DNA of 64,000 bases. Origin: UBA6168 sp031426435 (lineage in GTDB: Bacteria; Bacteroidota; Bacteroidia; Chitinophagales; Saprospiraceae). A model generated the notes under the pieces. It searched no databases. It saw nothing but the letters and a program-made list of their open reading frames with translations, and had not been told where the DNA came from. The translations under genes were made by a program, and so were the position numbers. This document shows positions 1 to 8,587 of the stretch, piece after piece; position 1 is the stretch's first letter, and each line of letters begins with the position of its first letter. The stretch spans positions 1 to 64,000 of the forward strand of contig JANPLH010000612.1 of assembly GCA_031426435.1 (NCBI GenBank). The letters run 5' to 3'.

Positions 1-77
1 ATAAAAACGGCAATATTTGAAATAAACCACCATCACGTTAGAATGGCCGATATGCAGACATTGATTACACCACGTTT

Positions 78-2111
78 TCAAGCGTTTGCACAAAACCTAA
101 TGGCGTGAAGTATAGAAGGAATGCCCAATTCGAAATCATATCCCATGCAAATAAAATAATCTACAATTCCATTATTAATTAAATTCGAAAAATCATATGA
201 ACTAAGACGTGCCATCTGAACATCCACACTTAACTCCCAACCAGGATATGAATGAATTTGATTGGACAACTCGGTTAAGAAAATACTAAACAAATTCTTT
301 TCTGATGATGGCACTTCTTCAAAGTCAACATTTACTCCTCGCCCGCCTCGATATATTAGCTCACTAATTAGGGAGTTGATTAAGGCTGCTCTAGCAGCAG
401 GGTTATTCAAGAATTCATGATGATTTTGATTAAGAAAAATGCAAATGAGTGGGTTGACATTTGGATGACTCAAGACTGGGGCAATTTTCTGGCTATAATT
501 GTCCCAGTCAAATGTTGAATTTACTCCTGTGTTTGGATTTACATCGTATTTAAAATAGCAAAAATCGGTCAAAATATCCCAATCAAAAGAGCTTGTTGAG
601 CTAAAGCCTGCTGGATACCAACCAAAGACCCTTTTACCTCCTATCCGTTTAAACAATTCAATTGTAGTATTACATCCATCCTTGATTTCAAAAAAGTATT
701 GCCCGGCCGCTAAGTTGTTGAAAATCCCATTTGGTTGGGGAGCACTCCAACTTCCACTTCCTATCTTCATTCTATAATAAAACGTTGGCCCTAATCCGCC
801 AGACGGTACAATAGTAGCTTTGTAACTGCCATTGTTGTTTTGAGTTACAGTTACTACTCCGGTGAGTACAGGAGGAACTGGCACAGTTGCCACACCTACT
901 ACCGTACACCCTTTGGAATCCGTCACCGTCACAGTGTAATTCCCACCAGCAAGCCCAGTAATCGTTTTTGTAGTAGCAACTGGAACGGTACTCCATTTAT
1001 ATGTTTTCGAACCATTGCCACCCGTCACGTTTACCGTGGCAGTACCATTTTGCACTCCAACACAAGTTATAGTCGTAGAGAAGGTAAGCACCATTGGCTG
1101 CGGCGTATTCATACTTTTTGGGTTATTCACCGCAGTAGTAGTTTTAAAGGTTGAACCGTTTCCTGAACAATTTGCCTCATATATCCTGTACCAATAAGTA
1201 GTATAAGGGGATAAACCAGAAACAGTAACTGAGTTTGAACTACCGTTATAAACTACTTGCTCACCAGCGCCAACATAAAACGCATTTGGTATCGGGTCTG
1301 TACCATTGGCAGGGGCATTAAAGCTGTTGGAAGTATTTATCTTTACTACCCTTCTTGTTCCATTTCCATTCGCCCAGTTTACTGTCATTTGGTTTGCACA
1401 AACAGCATTAAAGGCAATATTTTTAGTCTGAATTGTAGGTGGTACGCATACGGTCGGTATTGCATTATTGCTTGTCACTGAATTCAAGCCGCTACAATTT
1501 GTTACAACACAACTGTAAGTATTGCCATTATCTGAGAGAGAAAGTGCTGGCGTAGTATAAGTATAACTGTTAGTTCCTGCTATGTTTACACCGTTTTTTC
1601 TCCATTGATAACTAAACGGCAAATATCCCTCAACATCCACACTGAAGGTAGCTGTACTTCCAATGGCTGCAAATTGATTCGTAGGTTGCGAGAAAATATT
1701 TGCAGCATTAAGTGATTCAAAATGTAGGTTGAAGCATAGTGTGTCTCTGACGTTGGTTGGAGATTTGATTATGTAATGAATGGTTACGGTAGTTCCTATT
1801 GGTACTATGCTGCCAATTGGATATCCCCCAGGCGGCACAAATTGCACAAATGAAGAAATGTTGCCTCCCGATACCTGAATGTAAGTGATAGGATTAGGCA
1901 ATGCACCTTCACAGCCATCCACGTATATAGTGTCTGAACCACAATAGGTTAATGTGAACAAATCTCCTGTGCAAGATTGTTTGAATCCACTTGGACAAAA
2001 GGGGTCGGGCACTTGAATAGGTGTTCCGCATTCGCACTGAGCCATCAGTTGAGATTCACATGCGATCAGACTTATTATTAAAATAAGCCGGACAAAGAAT
2101 AGGTTTTTCAT
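78..2111 (-). CDS. Secreted Ig/FnIII/SprB multidomain protein with GH18-like C-terminus
   Basis: The protein has a signal peptide (residues 1-24, ending MAQ). It then shows a cysteine-rich N-terminal part, an Ig-like domain near 140-220 (YQWRKNGV, YSCVV), a fibronectin-III-like stretch near 225-335 ending in a typical YTTYWYRIYE strand, and an SprB-like repeat near 340-415 (GGNYTVTVTDSKGC). The end, from about 490, resembles the GH18 chitinase fold: FGWYPAGF, then GVNVDFEEV at the position of the DxxDxDxE motif, then MGYDF. The presumed acid Glu is kept, but two of the upstream Asp positions are replaced. The chain stops 17 residues after MGYDF, before the last barrel strands, so it is probably truncated or frameshifted. 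No sorting domain is visible. It is more AT-rich than the next gene. It is likely a surface or secreted glycan-binding protein; enzymatic activity is doubtful. Confidence 0.7.
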   Translation of the reverse strand: MKNLFFVRLILIISLIACESQLMAQCECGTPIQVPDPFCPSGFKQSCTGDLFTLTYCGSDTIYVDGCEGALPNPITYIQVSGGNISSFVQFVPPGGYPIGSIVPIGTTVTIHYIIKSPTNVRDTLCFNLHFESLNAANIFSQPTNQFAAIGSTATFSVDVEGYLPFSYQWRKNGVNIAGTNSYTYTTPALSLSDNGNTYSCVVTNCSGLNSVTSNNAIPTVCVPPTIQTKNIAFNAVCANQMTVNWANGNGTRRVVKINTSNSFNAPANGTDPIPNAFYVGAGEQVVYNGSSNSVTVSGLSPYTTYWYRIYEANCSGNGSTFKTTTAVNNPKSMNTPQPMVLTFSTTITCVGVQNGTATVNVTGGNGSKTYKWSTVPVATTKTITGLAGGNYTVTVTDSKGCTVVGVATVPVPPVLTGVVTVTQNNNGSYKATIVPSGGLGPTFYYRMKIGSGSWSAPQPNGIFNNLAAGQYFFEIKDGCNTTIELFKRIGGKRVFGWYPAGFSSTSSFDWDILTDFCYFKYDVNPNTGVNSTFDWDNYSQKIAPVLSHPNVNPLICIFLNQNHHEFLNNPAARAALINSLISELIYRGGRGVNVDFEEVPSSEKNLFSIFLTELSNQIHSYPGWELSVDVQMARLSSYDFSNLINNGIVDYFICMGYDFELGIPSILHAIRFCANA

Positions 2112-2247
2112 AAAGTCATAGGTTTTAGGTGACGGGAAAATGAATTACGGGCTGCAAGATAATAAGAATTGATTTTTTTTGAATGGATTTTTTAATATAC
2201 TAAGTGCCTTGATAAAAAGGCTTGTAGGCAAAACTCAGGCACTATTT

Positions 2248-3741
2248 TCACTCCCTTTCCCCCAACTCCCGCAACACCTTCTGCACCCGCTTCCGTCTTT
2301 CCTTCGCCTCCACCACTGTCGGTGGGGCGGCCCGCTCGGCGCAGTCCTTGATGGGGCAGCGCTCGCAGGTCGTGTTCACTTCCCGGCGGGCTATGGCGGG
2401 GTCGTCGAGGAATTTCACCCGTTTGCGCAGCGTGGCGTCCAGGAGGATGCCCACGGTGATGCTCACGTTCTGGTCGGGCGAGGGGTAGGCCGGACGGGCG
2501 AGGGTGAAGCAGAGGTACTCGTCCTTGGTGTCGTGGTAGCGGCTGCGCTGCGCCGAGACGAGCGCCCCGGTGTACTTGCCGCCCTGCTGTAGCTGCGAGA
2601 GGTCGTTGAGCAGCGAGGTGGCTAACCAGCGGCGGCAGTAATGCTCGCTGATGGCGTTGCCATGCGGTTGGTGGCGGCGGTTCAGGTGCAGTTCCTTGTC
2701 CATCTTGAACTGCCCGGTGGCGGGCGTTTGGATGAAACGGAGCAGGAAAAGCTTCTCCAAACCGAAGAATTGCGGCAGCACGTTGGTCATGCGCTGGAAG
2801 AGCATCTCCGGCGACGCCTGGTATTTGCGCAGCAGGCCGAGGATGAACTCGCCGTCCCAGCGGGGCAGTTGGAAGAACGCCTCCATGTCCCGGTTGAACG
2901 CCTCCCGGTTCAGCAGCAGCGCCGCCGAGAAGTAGCCCGCCTTGAAGTGGCTCAAGACTTCCTCAAAGGAATTGACCCGCAGGAGGGCGGCGGTATTGGC
3001 CCGCTCTTTCAAGCCTAAATAATTGAAACCCAGTTCTTTACCAAATTGAAACGCCTTTTGCATATCGTTCAGCTTGGCGTTCAGCAGCAGCTTTTTTACT
3101 TTGGGCAAATAGACAGAACGGATGTCGGCCAGCTCCGGGTAGGGCGTCAGGCCGTTCTCGACGATGGTATAGCCGTAGCGTTTTTCGAGTAGCCGGGCGA
3201 GGGCGTCCACCGACACGAGGGCCGTGGTCGGGAGCTTGTTGCGCTCCGCAAAATCGGCGGCAGCCTGTTCTATTTCCTCGAAATAATTGTTGTTGAGTTC
3301 CAGGTACGAACGCAGCGCCCCGAAGTAGAAATTCTCCTCGGCCAGTGCGTAGTTGCGGGACAGCTCGACGAGTGTGCTGATGAACGCCCCGACCTTCAGC
3401 GGCGCATTGGCGATGATTTCCACCACCTTGGCCAGGTCAATGTCGAAGAGGTCGAGCGGGAGTTCGTTGAGGAAATTGGAGTTGAGGAGGTCGGCCACGG
3501 GGCCCAGGTGTTTGCCGAGTTCGAGCGAGGTGAGTTCGGCTGCCTCCACGCCGAGCGCCCCGGCCAGCAGGGCTATTTTGTCTTCCTTCGGGAATTTTTT
3601 GCCCTTCTCTATCTCGTTCAAGTAGGAGATGGACATGCCGGTCTGCTTCGCAAAATCAGCGAAATTATGTCCACGGGCTTGACGCAACTGCTTGATTTTC
3701 AACCCGAAGATGATGCGCTCGTTCGGCGATTTCTGGCTCAT
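2248..3741 (-). CDS. XRE-family regulator, ScfR-like (HTH + degenerate IrrE domain + DUF2083 end)
   Basis: Residues 8-70 form a Cro/C1-type helix-turn-helix (SISYLNEIEKGKKFP is the recognition part). The middle (about 180-290) resembles the ImmA/IrrE peptidase domain, but where HExxH is expected the sequence reads FGKELGFNYL, so the zinc-binding histidines are gone. The C-terminal part has the paired-cysteine CERCPIKDCAERAAPP motif of the short-chain fatty acyl regulator type (DUF2083). Family members control acyl-CoA or glyoxylate metabolism in actinobacteria, and Bacteroidota have close relatives of the same length (about 500 aa). The target here is unknown. A TACCTTTG box lies only 5 bp upstream of the ATG, which suggests a leaderless or nearly leaderless mRNA. 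The gene is divergent from the M23 peptidase gene. Confidence 0.85.
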   Translation of the reverse strand: MSQKSPNERIIFGLKIKQLRQARGHNFADFAKQTGMSISYLNEIEKGKKFPKEDKIALLAGALGVEAAELTSLELGKHLGPVADLLNSNFLNELPLDLFDIDLAKVVEIIANAPLKVGAFISTLVELSRNYALAEENFYFGALRSYLELNNNYFEEIEQAAADFAERNKLPTTALVSVDALARLLEKRYGYTIVENGLTPYPELADIRSVYLPKVKKLLLNAKLNDMQKAFQFGKELGFNYLGLKERANTAALLRVNSFEEVLSHFKAGYFSAALLLNREAFNRDMEAFFQLPRWDGEFILGLLRKYQASPEMLFQRMTNVLPQFFGLEKLFLLRFIQTPATGQFKMDKELHLNRRHQPHGNAISEHYCRRWLATSLLNDLSQLQQGGKYTGALVSAQRSRYHDTKDEYLCFTLARPAYPSPDQNVSITVGILLDATLRKRVKFLDDPAIARREVNTTCERCPIKDCAERAAPPTVVEAKERRKRVQKVLRELGERE

Positions 3742-3746
3742 GCCAG

Positions 3747-3754
3747 CAAAGGTA
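3747..3754 (-). promoter_or_regulatory. Bacteroidota -7 box (TACCTTTG) of the XRE regulator gene
   Basis: On the minus strand the octamer matches TAnnTTTG exactly and ends 5 bp before the start codon at 3741, which would place the transcript start at or next to the ATG. No clear TTG element is seen about 20 bp upstream, so the assignment rests on the -7 box alone. Confidence 0.4.
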
Positions 3755-3987
3755 GGAGGAATGGGGCGAAAATTCGCTCGCTACCTAATATTGCTTGAGG
3801 CTGTAATACGAGTTGCCATTGCTTGACCATAAGGCGCTATTCGGGTTGGGATGCGCCGATGTGCCATTGATTTTTTCCAGCAAAATTTTAACAAATATTA
3901 TCACTTCCTAACCTATTCTTACACATCTGTGCAGCTTTTCTTGGCGTTTAGTACTTGCCCAATCCAAGGGCTGAAAAGAATTACCAC

Positions 3988-4530
3988 ATGAAAAAACATC
4001 ATTTAGGGCTACTTTTATTGGCTTGCCTTTTCATGACTTGCAGCGAACTCAAGCGCATGGAAGAACGACATTCCTCCCGCTCTGATTCAGGAAACAAGCC
4101 TCCGAAAGGTTCGGTTAAGGCCGTTCGCAAATTATCGACCTTCCCCGTTTCTGGAAAATCCAGCAAAAATATCATTAGCTATTTCGGCGACGAACGTGCG
4201 CAAGGTGCTCGGAAGCACGAAGGTATTGACATCGCTGCACCTAGAGGCACTACTGTCCTGTCAGTTTCGATAGGGGTGGTGACGAGGGTGGTGGAAAAAG
4301 GCAATGGCGGAAAGCAGGTTTGGGTGCGCAACCTGAACTCCACTATGACCTATTACTACGCCCATCTGGATAAACAATTGGTGACCGAAGGGCAGAAGGT
4401 CGCAGAAAGAGAAATACTTGGTACGGTTGGCAATACGGGCAACGCCTCCAATGGCCCTCCTCACTTGCATTTTGAGATTATCGATCAATATGGAAAATCG
4501 CTGGATCCGCTCCCACTAATGCCAATTTAG
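3988..4530 (+). CDS. M23-family (LytM-like) peptidase lipoprotein
   Basis: Starting at the ATG before KKHHLGLLLLACLFMTC gives a lipoprotein signal peptide with a lipobox cysteine at about residue 18; eleven more codons upstream are open but unlike a signal sequence. A charged linker leads into an M23 domain (residues 70-180). All expected zinc and catalytic elements are present: HEGID (HxxxD), YAHL, and HLHFE (HxH). Such enzymes cleave peptide bridges in peptidoglycan or activate amidases. The full motif set argues for an active peptidase in the periplasm, anchored to a membrane. It is a single gene facing the convergent DUF4249 gene, whose stop lies 10 bp away. Confidence 0.88.
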   Translation: MKKHHLGLLLLACLFMTCSELKRMEERHSSRSDSGNKPPKGSVKAVRKLSTFPVSGKSSKNIISYFGDERAQGARKHEGIDIAAPRGTTVLSVSIGVVTRVVEKGNGGKQVWVRNLNSTMTYYYAHLDKQLVTEGQKVAEREILGTVGNTGNASNGPPHLHFEIIDQYGKSLDPLPLMPI

Positions 4531-4539
4531 TTTGGTTTT

Positions 4540-5430
4540 CTACTTCGTAACGATGGTCATCACCCGGTCATAACTCAACCCCGTAAAAATCCCAATCGCC
4601 CCGGCGTCTCCCTCCAAATTGGAGATGATGCTGCTCGGCTGTCCGAATGGGTTGCCGTTGGCGTCAATGGCGTACTGAGTGCTTTCCCGAAAATCAAAAT
4701 AAGCACGGTCAATATGGAAGATGGTGTTGTAAATCGTGTCCCCCTCCTTGAAGTCGTAGCTGGTGCCGAAGACGATGACCTTGTCATCCACGTAGTCGTC
4801 GTTGGTGGTGAAGTCCTGCTGCGGTATGGAGTCTCTGAGTGAGTTTTCGTGCAACATCCGGCGATAATAATCCACCGTGGAAGGGTCGTCGGTGATGTAC
4901 GTCAGGCAGCGGGCGAGCGTGTCTTGCTCTTCGTTGAACTCTATCACCACACTATCAATTGGCACGACGGGCACCAAACGGGTAATGGCGGTGATGGTCT
5001 TGCCGTCAGGCGTGGTGATTTTTAACGAGAAGTCGTTGCCGTACTCGGCTGGCACCAGCGTCGTATTGACGTAGTTAAAAACCTTCAACGTGATGGGGTT
5101 GATGAAGGGTGTATTGTCCAATTTATAGTCCACGCCATTGTGCGAGATGGTCACCTCGGCACTGTCCACGAGGATGTTCTCCACATACTCCAACGGGTCG
5201 GTCGGGAACGGTTCAAAGTACGCCGAACTGCGGGTCAGCAGCAACGTGAACGGCTGCCCCGGCTCTAAGTAGCACTCTACCACATACTGCGGCTTGTATT
5301 CCGGCAGGTCGAGGTTGATTTCCTTTTCCAGGTTGCCGCAACTTTGAAAGGAAAATGTAAAAAGCAGGAGCGCAAAAAAAGGCCAAGAAAAGCTTTTTAA
5401 AAGGTTTGATTTTTGAAGAAAATATTTCAT
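4540..5430 (-). CDS. DUF4249 domain lipoprotein
   Basis: The N-terminus has a membrane-spanning signal with a lipobox (FTFSFQSC, cysteine near residue 31). The body matches the DUF4249 pattern: a conserved opening LPEYKPQYVVECYLEPGQP, the DSAEVTISHNGVDY strand and the late segment SIISNLEGDAGAIGIFTG. DUF4249 proteins are Bacteroidota lipoproteins nearly always encoded next to a TonB-dependent receptor; a role as surface-exposed ligand-binding partner is assumed for the family. It lies 75 bp downstream of the receptor gene on the same strand, so the two are probably co-transcribed and the products probably act together at the outer membrane. The substrate cannot be read from the sequence. Confidence 0.88.
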   Translation of the reverse strand: MKYFLQKSNLLKSFSWPFFALLLFTFSFQSCGNLEKEINLDLPEYKPQYVVECYLEPGQPFTLLLTRSSAYFEPFPTDPLEYVENILVDSAEVTISHNGVDYKLDNTPFINPITLKVFNYVNTTLVPAEYGNDFSLKITTPDGKTITAITRLVPVVPIDSVVIEFNEEQDTLARCLTYITDDPSTVDYYRRMLHENSLRDSIPQQDFTTNDDYVDDKVIVFGTSYDFKEGDTIYNTIFHIDRAYFDFRESTQYAIDANGNPFGQPSSIISNLEGDAGAIGIFTGLSYDRVMTIVTK

Positions 5431-5505
5431 AAAGTATTGGTTGTCAAATTTTTAGTACAAAAAATAAGAAAATGTTGAAGTACGGACTGGCAGTCCGTGT
5501 TACCG

Positions 5506-7863
5506 TCAAAACTTGAAGTTCCACGTCAGCGACCCGATGATCGGGAACAGTGACACCTGCTTGGCCGCCAGCCCCGTCGGGATGGCCAACGGGTCTTCCA
5601 GCGGATCCACCCCCTCGGAGTATTTCGGTTCGATGTAGATGAAGAACGTGTTGCGGCGGTTCGTTGCGTTGAAGACGCTCAGGGTCAGGTCGCTCTCGCC
5701 CCATTTCGGGAAGAATTTATAGACGAGGCCGAGGTCCGTCCGAAAAAAATACGGCAACGTGAAGGCGTTCCGCTCGCCGTAAACCGGCACGAATGGCTCA
5801 AAATCAGCACCGTGCACATCTTGGAACGTGAACTTGCCGACAGGCAGCCAAGCCCGGTCGCCGCTGCCGTACACCGCCGTGCCGGAGATGGTGAGCCGCT
5901 TTGTGATATCGTACATCAGTACCACGGCGAGGTTGTGCCGACGGTCGTAGCGAGGGTAAAAATATTTGCCCTCGCCAGCGTACACTTTTGTATCGTCAAT
6001 CGTCTCGAAATCGCCCCGCTTGGTCAGCGACAACGTGTAGGCGATCCAGCCTTTGAAGTCGCCGACCTTCTTCTCGATGCCCAGCTCCATGCCGTAGCCG
6101 TAGCCTTTTCCGATGGCAAATTCGTTCTCCAAATTGTCGTTGGCGAAGAGCTGTGCGCCGTCCACGAAGTCCACTTGGTTGCGGAGTTTTTTATAATAAT
6201 ACTCGTTGGTAATCAGGTATTTATCCCCCAAAAGCTTCTCAAAGCCGATGGCGACTTGGTCGGAGTTTTGCGGCTTGATTTGCTTGGTGCTGGGGTACCA
6301 AATATCCGTCGGCAACGAGATGCCGGAGGTGCTCACGAGGTGCTGGTACTGGTACATCCGGGCATAGCTGGCCTTGAACGAGAGGTCGGGGTTCACGACG
6401 TACAGCGCTGCCATCCGTGGCTCGATGCCTACATAAAACGCATCGTTTGCGAAGCCCGAAAGCCGCAGCCCGGCATTGATTTTCCAATGCTCGCCGAAGC
6501 TCATCTCGTCGGCCACATAGGCTCCGAGCGAGAGTCCCGTGAAGTCGTTCCCGCCGGAAAAGCTCACTTCGCCGTCGTCGCTGCCCGCTTTGAGGCGGCC
6601 CACGCCGAAGCTGTGGTGGGTCACGTTGCCCCCAAAACGCAGGATATGGTTGTCGTTTAGGCCGTAGTAAAAATCGGATTTCAGGTTGGCGTCCTGCACA
6701 TCGGAGCCTACCTTGAAAGAGAAGCCCGTGATTTTCGTTTCGATATTATAATCGTAATCAGAGTAGGTAAACGTCAGGTTGTGAAACAGTTTTGGAGAAA
6801 AAACATGGTTCCACCTGGCAGTCCCCGTCTTGTTTCCCCAACTGAAGTCAAAGTTGAAAAAATCGCCCTCGAAGCCGAACACGTCCCGCCCGAAGTAGCC
6901 GCTGAGGTAGAGGCGGTCGTTCTCGCCGAGGTCGAAGTTCACCTTCGTGTTCAGGTCGTAGAAATAGTAGTTGGGGATAGGGTTGTATTCGGGGTCGTCG
7001 GCGTTGGCTTTGTTAAACTGCCGGGTGATAAGGTCGGCGTAGGTGCGCCGGCCGCTCACGATGAACGACGATTTGTTCTTCTCGATAGGCCCCTCCAAGG
7101 TCAAGCGGCTGCTGATTAGGCCGATGCCGCCCGTCCCGGCAAAGCGCTGGCTGTTGCCGTCCTTCATCCGCACGTCAATCACTGACGAGAGCCGCCCGCC
7201 ATACTGCGCCGGGAAGCCGCCTTTGTAGAGCTTGAGGTCCTTCACCGCATCGGTGTTGAAGGTGCTGAAAAAACCGAAAAGGTGATTAGCGTTATAGACC
7301 ACCGCCTCGTCCAGCACGATGAGGTTCTGGTCGCCAGCGCCGCCCCGCACGTACAGCCCCGTGTTGCCCTCCGAGGCAGACGGCATTCCAGGCTTCAGTT
7401 GGATGACCCGCAGGATGTCCGTCTCGCCTAACAGGGCGGGCAGCACCTTGGTCTCCCTCGTCGAAATTTCCTCGATGCTCATCTCCGTGGAGCGGATGGA
7501 TTCCCTGAAAGCATCCGCCTTCACCACCACCTCTTGCAACTCAATACCCGTGCCGAGGCGCACATTGAGCGTCACGGCTTTTGTTGGCAAAATGCGCAGC
7601 GTCTTCGGCTGGAAGCCCACATAGCTGTATTCGAGGGTGATGGAATCGTTGCCGAAAGGCAAGGTGAGCGAGTAAAAACCGTACTCGTTGGTAGTGGCGC
7701 CGTTGCCGCTCGTGGCTTCATAGACGCTCGCACCGATGAGCGTCTCACCGTTGTCGTCGTCTTTCACAACACCGCTAATGGTGATTTTAGCGGTTTGCTG
7801 CGCAATGACTTGGCCAAGCATGAATATGGACAATGCGAGCGTAAAAAGTCTTTTTGAAATCAT
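5506..7863 (-). CDS. TonB-dependent outer-membrane receptor with carboxypeptidase-like N-domain
   Basis: A signal peptide (1-21, ending VIAQ) is followed by a carboxypeptidase-D-regulatory-like beta domain (about 25-105: GVVKDDDNGETLIGASV, TNEYGFYSLTL), a plug domain (about 110-230: LRVIQLKPGMPSASEGNTGLYVRGG, IVLDEAVVYNANHLFGFFS) and a roughly 550-residue beta-barrel that ends in FPIIGSLTWNFKF with a terminal aromatic residue. It lacks the SusC signature context because no SusD is adjacent; instead it pairs with DUF4249. It should import an unknown ligand across the outer membrane using TonB energy. The minus-strand TACCTTTG box at 7938-7945 is a likely promoter for the pair. Confidence 0.93.
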   Translation of the reverse strand: MISKRLFTLALSIFMLGQVIAQQTAKITISGVVKDDDNGETLIGASVYEATSGNGATTNEYGFYSLTLPFGNDSITLEYSYVGFQPKTLRILPTKAVTLNVRLGTGIELQEVVVKADAFRESIRSTEMSIEEISTRETKVLPALLGETDILRVIQLKPGMPSASEGNTGLYVRGGAGDQNLIVLDEAVVYNANHLFGFFSTFNTDAVKDLKLYKGGFPAQYGGRLSSVIDVRMKDGNSQRFAGTGGIGLISSRLTLEGPIEKNKSSFIVSGRRTYADLITRQFNKANADDPEYNPIPNYYFYDLNTKVNFDLGENDRLYLSGYFGRDVFGFEGDFFNFDFSWGNKTGTARWNHVFSPKLFHNLTFTYSDYDYNIETKITGFSFKVGSDVQDANLKSDFYYGLNDNHILRFGGNVTHHSFGVGRLKAGSDDGEVSFSGGNDFTGLSLGAYVADEMSFGEHWKINAGLRLSGFANDAFYVGIEPRMAALYVVNPDLSFKASYARMYQYQHLVSTSGISLPTDIWYPSTKQIKPQNSDQVAIGFEKLLGDKYLITNEYYYKKLRNQVDFVDGAQLFANDNLENEFAIGKGYGYGMELGIEKKVGDFKGWIAYTLSLTKRGDFETIDDTKVYAGEGKYFYPRYDRRHNLAVVLMYDITKRLTISGTAVYGSGDRAWLPVGKFTFQDVHGADFEPFVPVYGERNAFTLPYFFRTDLGLVYKFFPKWGESDLTLSVFNATNRRNTFFIYIEPKYSEGVDPLEDPLAIPTGLAAKQVSLFPIIGSLTWNFKF

Positions 7864-7937
7864 GTCGGGTGGATATGGAAATTAGAAATTTGGAAATTGA
7901 GGCCCCAGCTTGGCTTTTTCCAAACGAAAGATGGGCG

Positions 7938-7945
7938 CAAAGGTA
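7938..7945 (-). promoter_or_regulatory. -7 box (TACCTTTG) upstream of the TonB receptor/DUF4249 pair
   Basis: The octamer is an exact TAnnTTTG match on the minus strand, about 75 bp upstream of the receptor ATG. The expected TTG about 20 bp further upstream is not clear. Confidence 0.45.
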
Positions 7946-8029
7946 TTTGCCCCTAAAGCCTTCTTTAACATTTTTCTACGAAAAGGGTTCGTTGGCCAAC
8001 GAATGGTGGGAATTGCCAAGGGCAAGCGC

Positions 8030-8563
8030 TTACACTAATTTGTTGTTTTGAATGAACTGCTCCACTGCCTCCGTCAGCTTCCTAAAATTGGCTGGAATCA
8101 TGCTGGCCATAAATGACTCTATCCCCTGAGCAACGAGCGGCCCCGCCATTTTGATGGGCAGTGCATTGGTTTGCCAGTGCAGTGTACCCTCAAAGCTAAG
8201 CCTACATGCCTTGCCGCCCATGGCTGCCTCAAAGGTGGTGTTGCCAATGCAGGACATCTGCTCCTTGAAATAATGCGACCGGATTTCCCATCGGCAACTA
8301 CGCTGCGCTTCCTTCCAAACGGCACTGTCTGTCCAGGTAAGCATGTCTGGTTGCACCATTTTGGCCAAAAAATCGGGAAGCGGTGGCCTTGCCTTCCACA
8401 CATTGACCATCAACAAATGCCCTTCCTCATTCTCGCCGCTGCTTATCGGGCTTACGCTCTCAATGTCGGGCACCGCCGCTGCGATTTCCGGGAGGTGTCC
8501 TTGCATGGTTTCCCACACCAATGCTGTGGGGTGCTTTACGATGGTGACGGTTCTGAATTCCAT
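8030..8563 (-). CDS. SRPBCC-superfamily protein (last gene of the nine-gene cluster)
   Basis: This 177-residue protein begins at the ATG before EFRTVTIVKHPTALVW; a TTG eight codons upstream, next to the previous stop, is less likely. The opening strand, the following HPTALVWETM helix, the central FEAAMGGKACRLSFEGTLHW strands and the long C-terminal helix (GIESFMASMIPANFRKLTEAVEQFI) fit the START/SRPBCC fold, which binds hydrophobic ligands in a deep pocket. There is no signal peptide. It follows the epimerase gene by 24 bp and closes the minus-strand cluster that starts at 16563. A ligand carrier or cyclase-like role on a lipid-like compound is inference. Confidence 0.7.
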   Translation of the reverse strand: MEFRTVTIVKHPTALVWETMQGHLPEIAAAVPDIESVSPISSGENEEGHLLMVNVWKARPPLPDFLAKMVQPDMLTWTDSAVWKEAQRSCRWEIRSHYFKEQMSCIGNTTFEAAMGGKACRLSFEGTLHWQTNALPIKMAGPLVAQGIESFMASMIPANFRKLTEAVEQFIQNNKLV

Positions 8564-8587
8564 TGTACTTGATGGGTGATTTGACAA

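Noticed and set aside
5812..6660. Long open frame on the plus strand within the TonB receptor gene
   Set aside because: It is the antisense shadow of a clear receptor gene; composition follows the codon pattern of the real gene.
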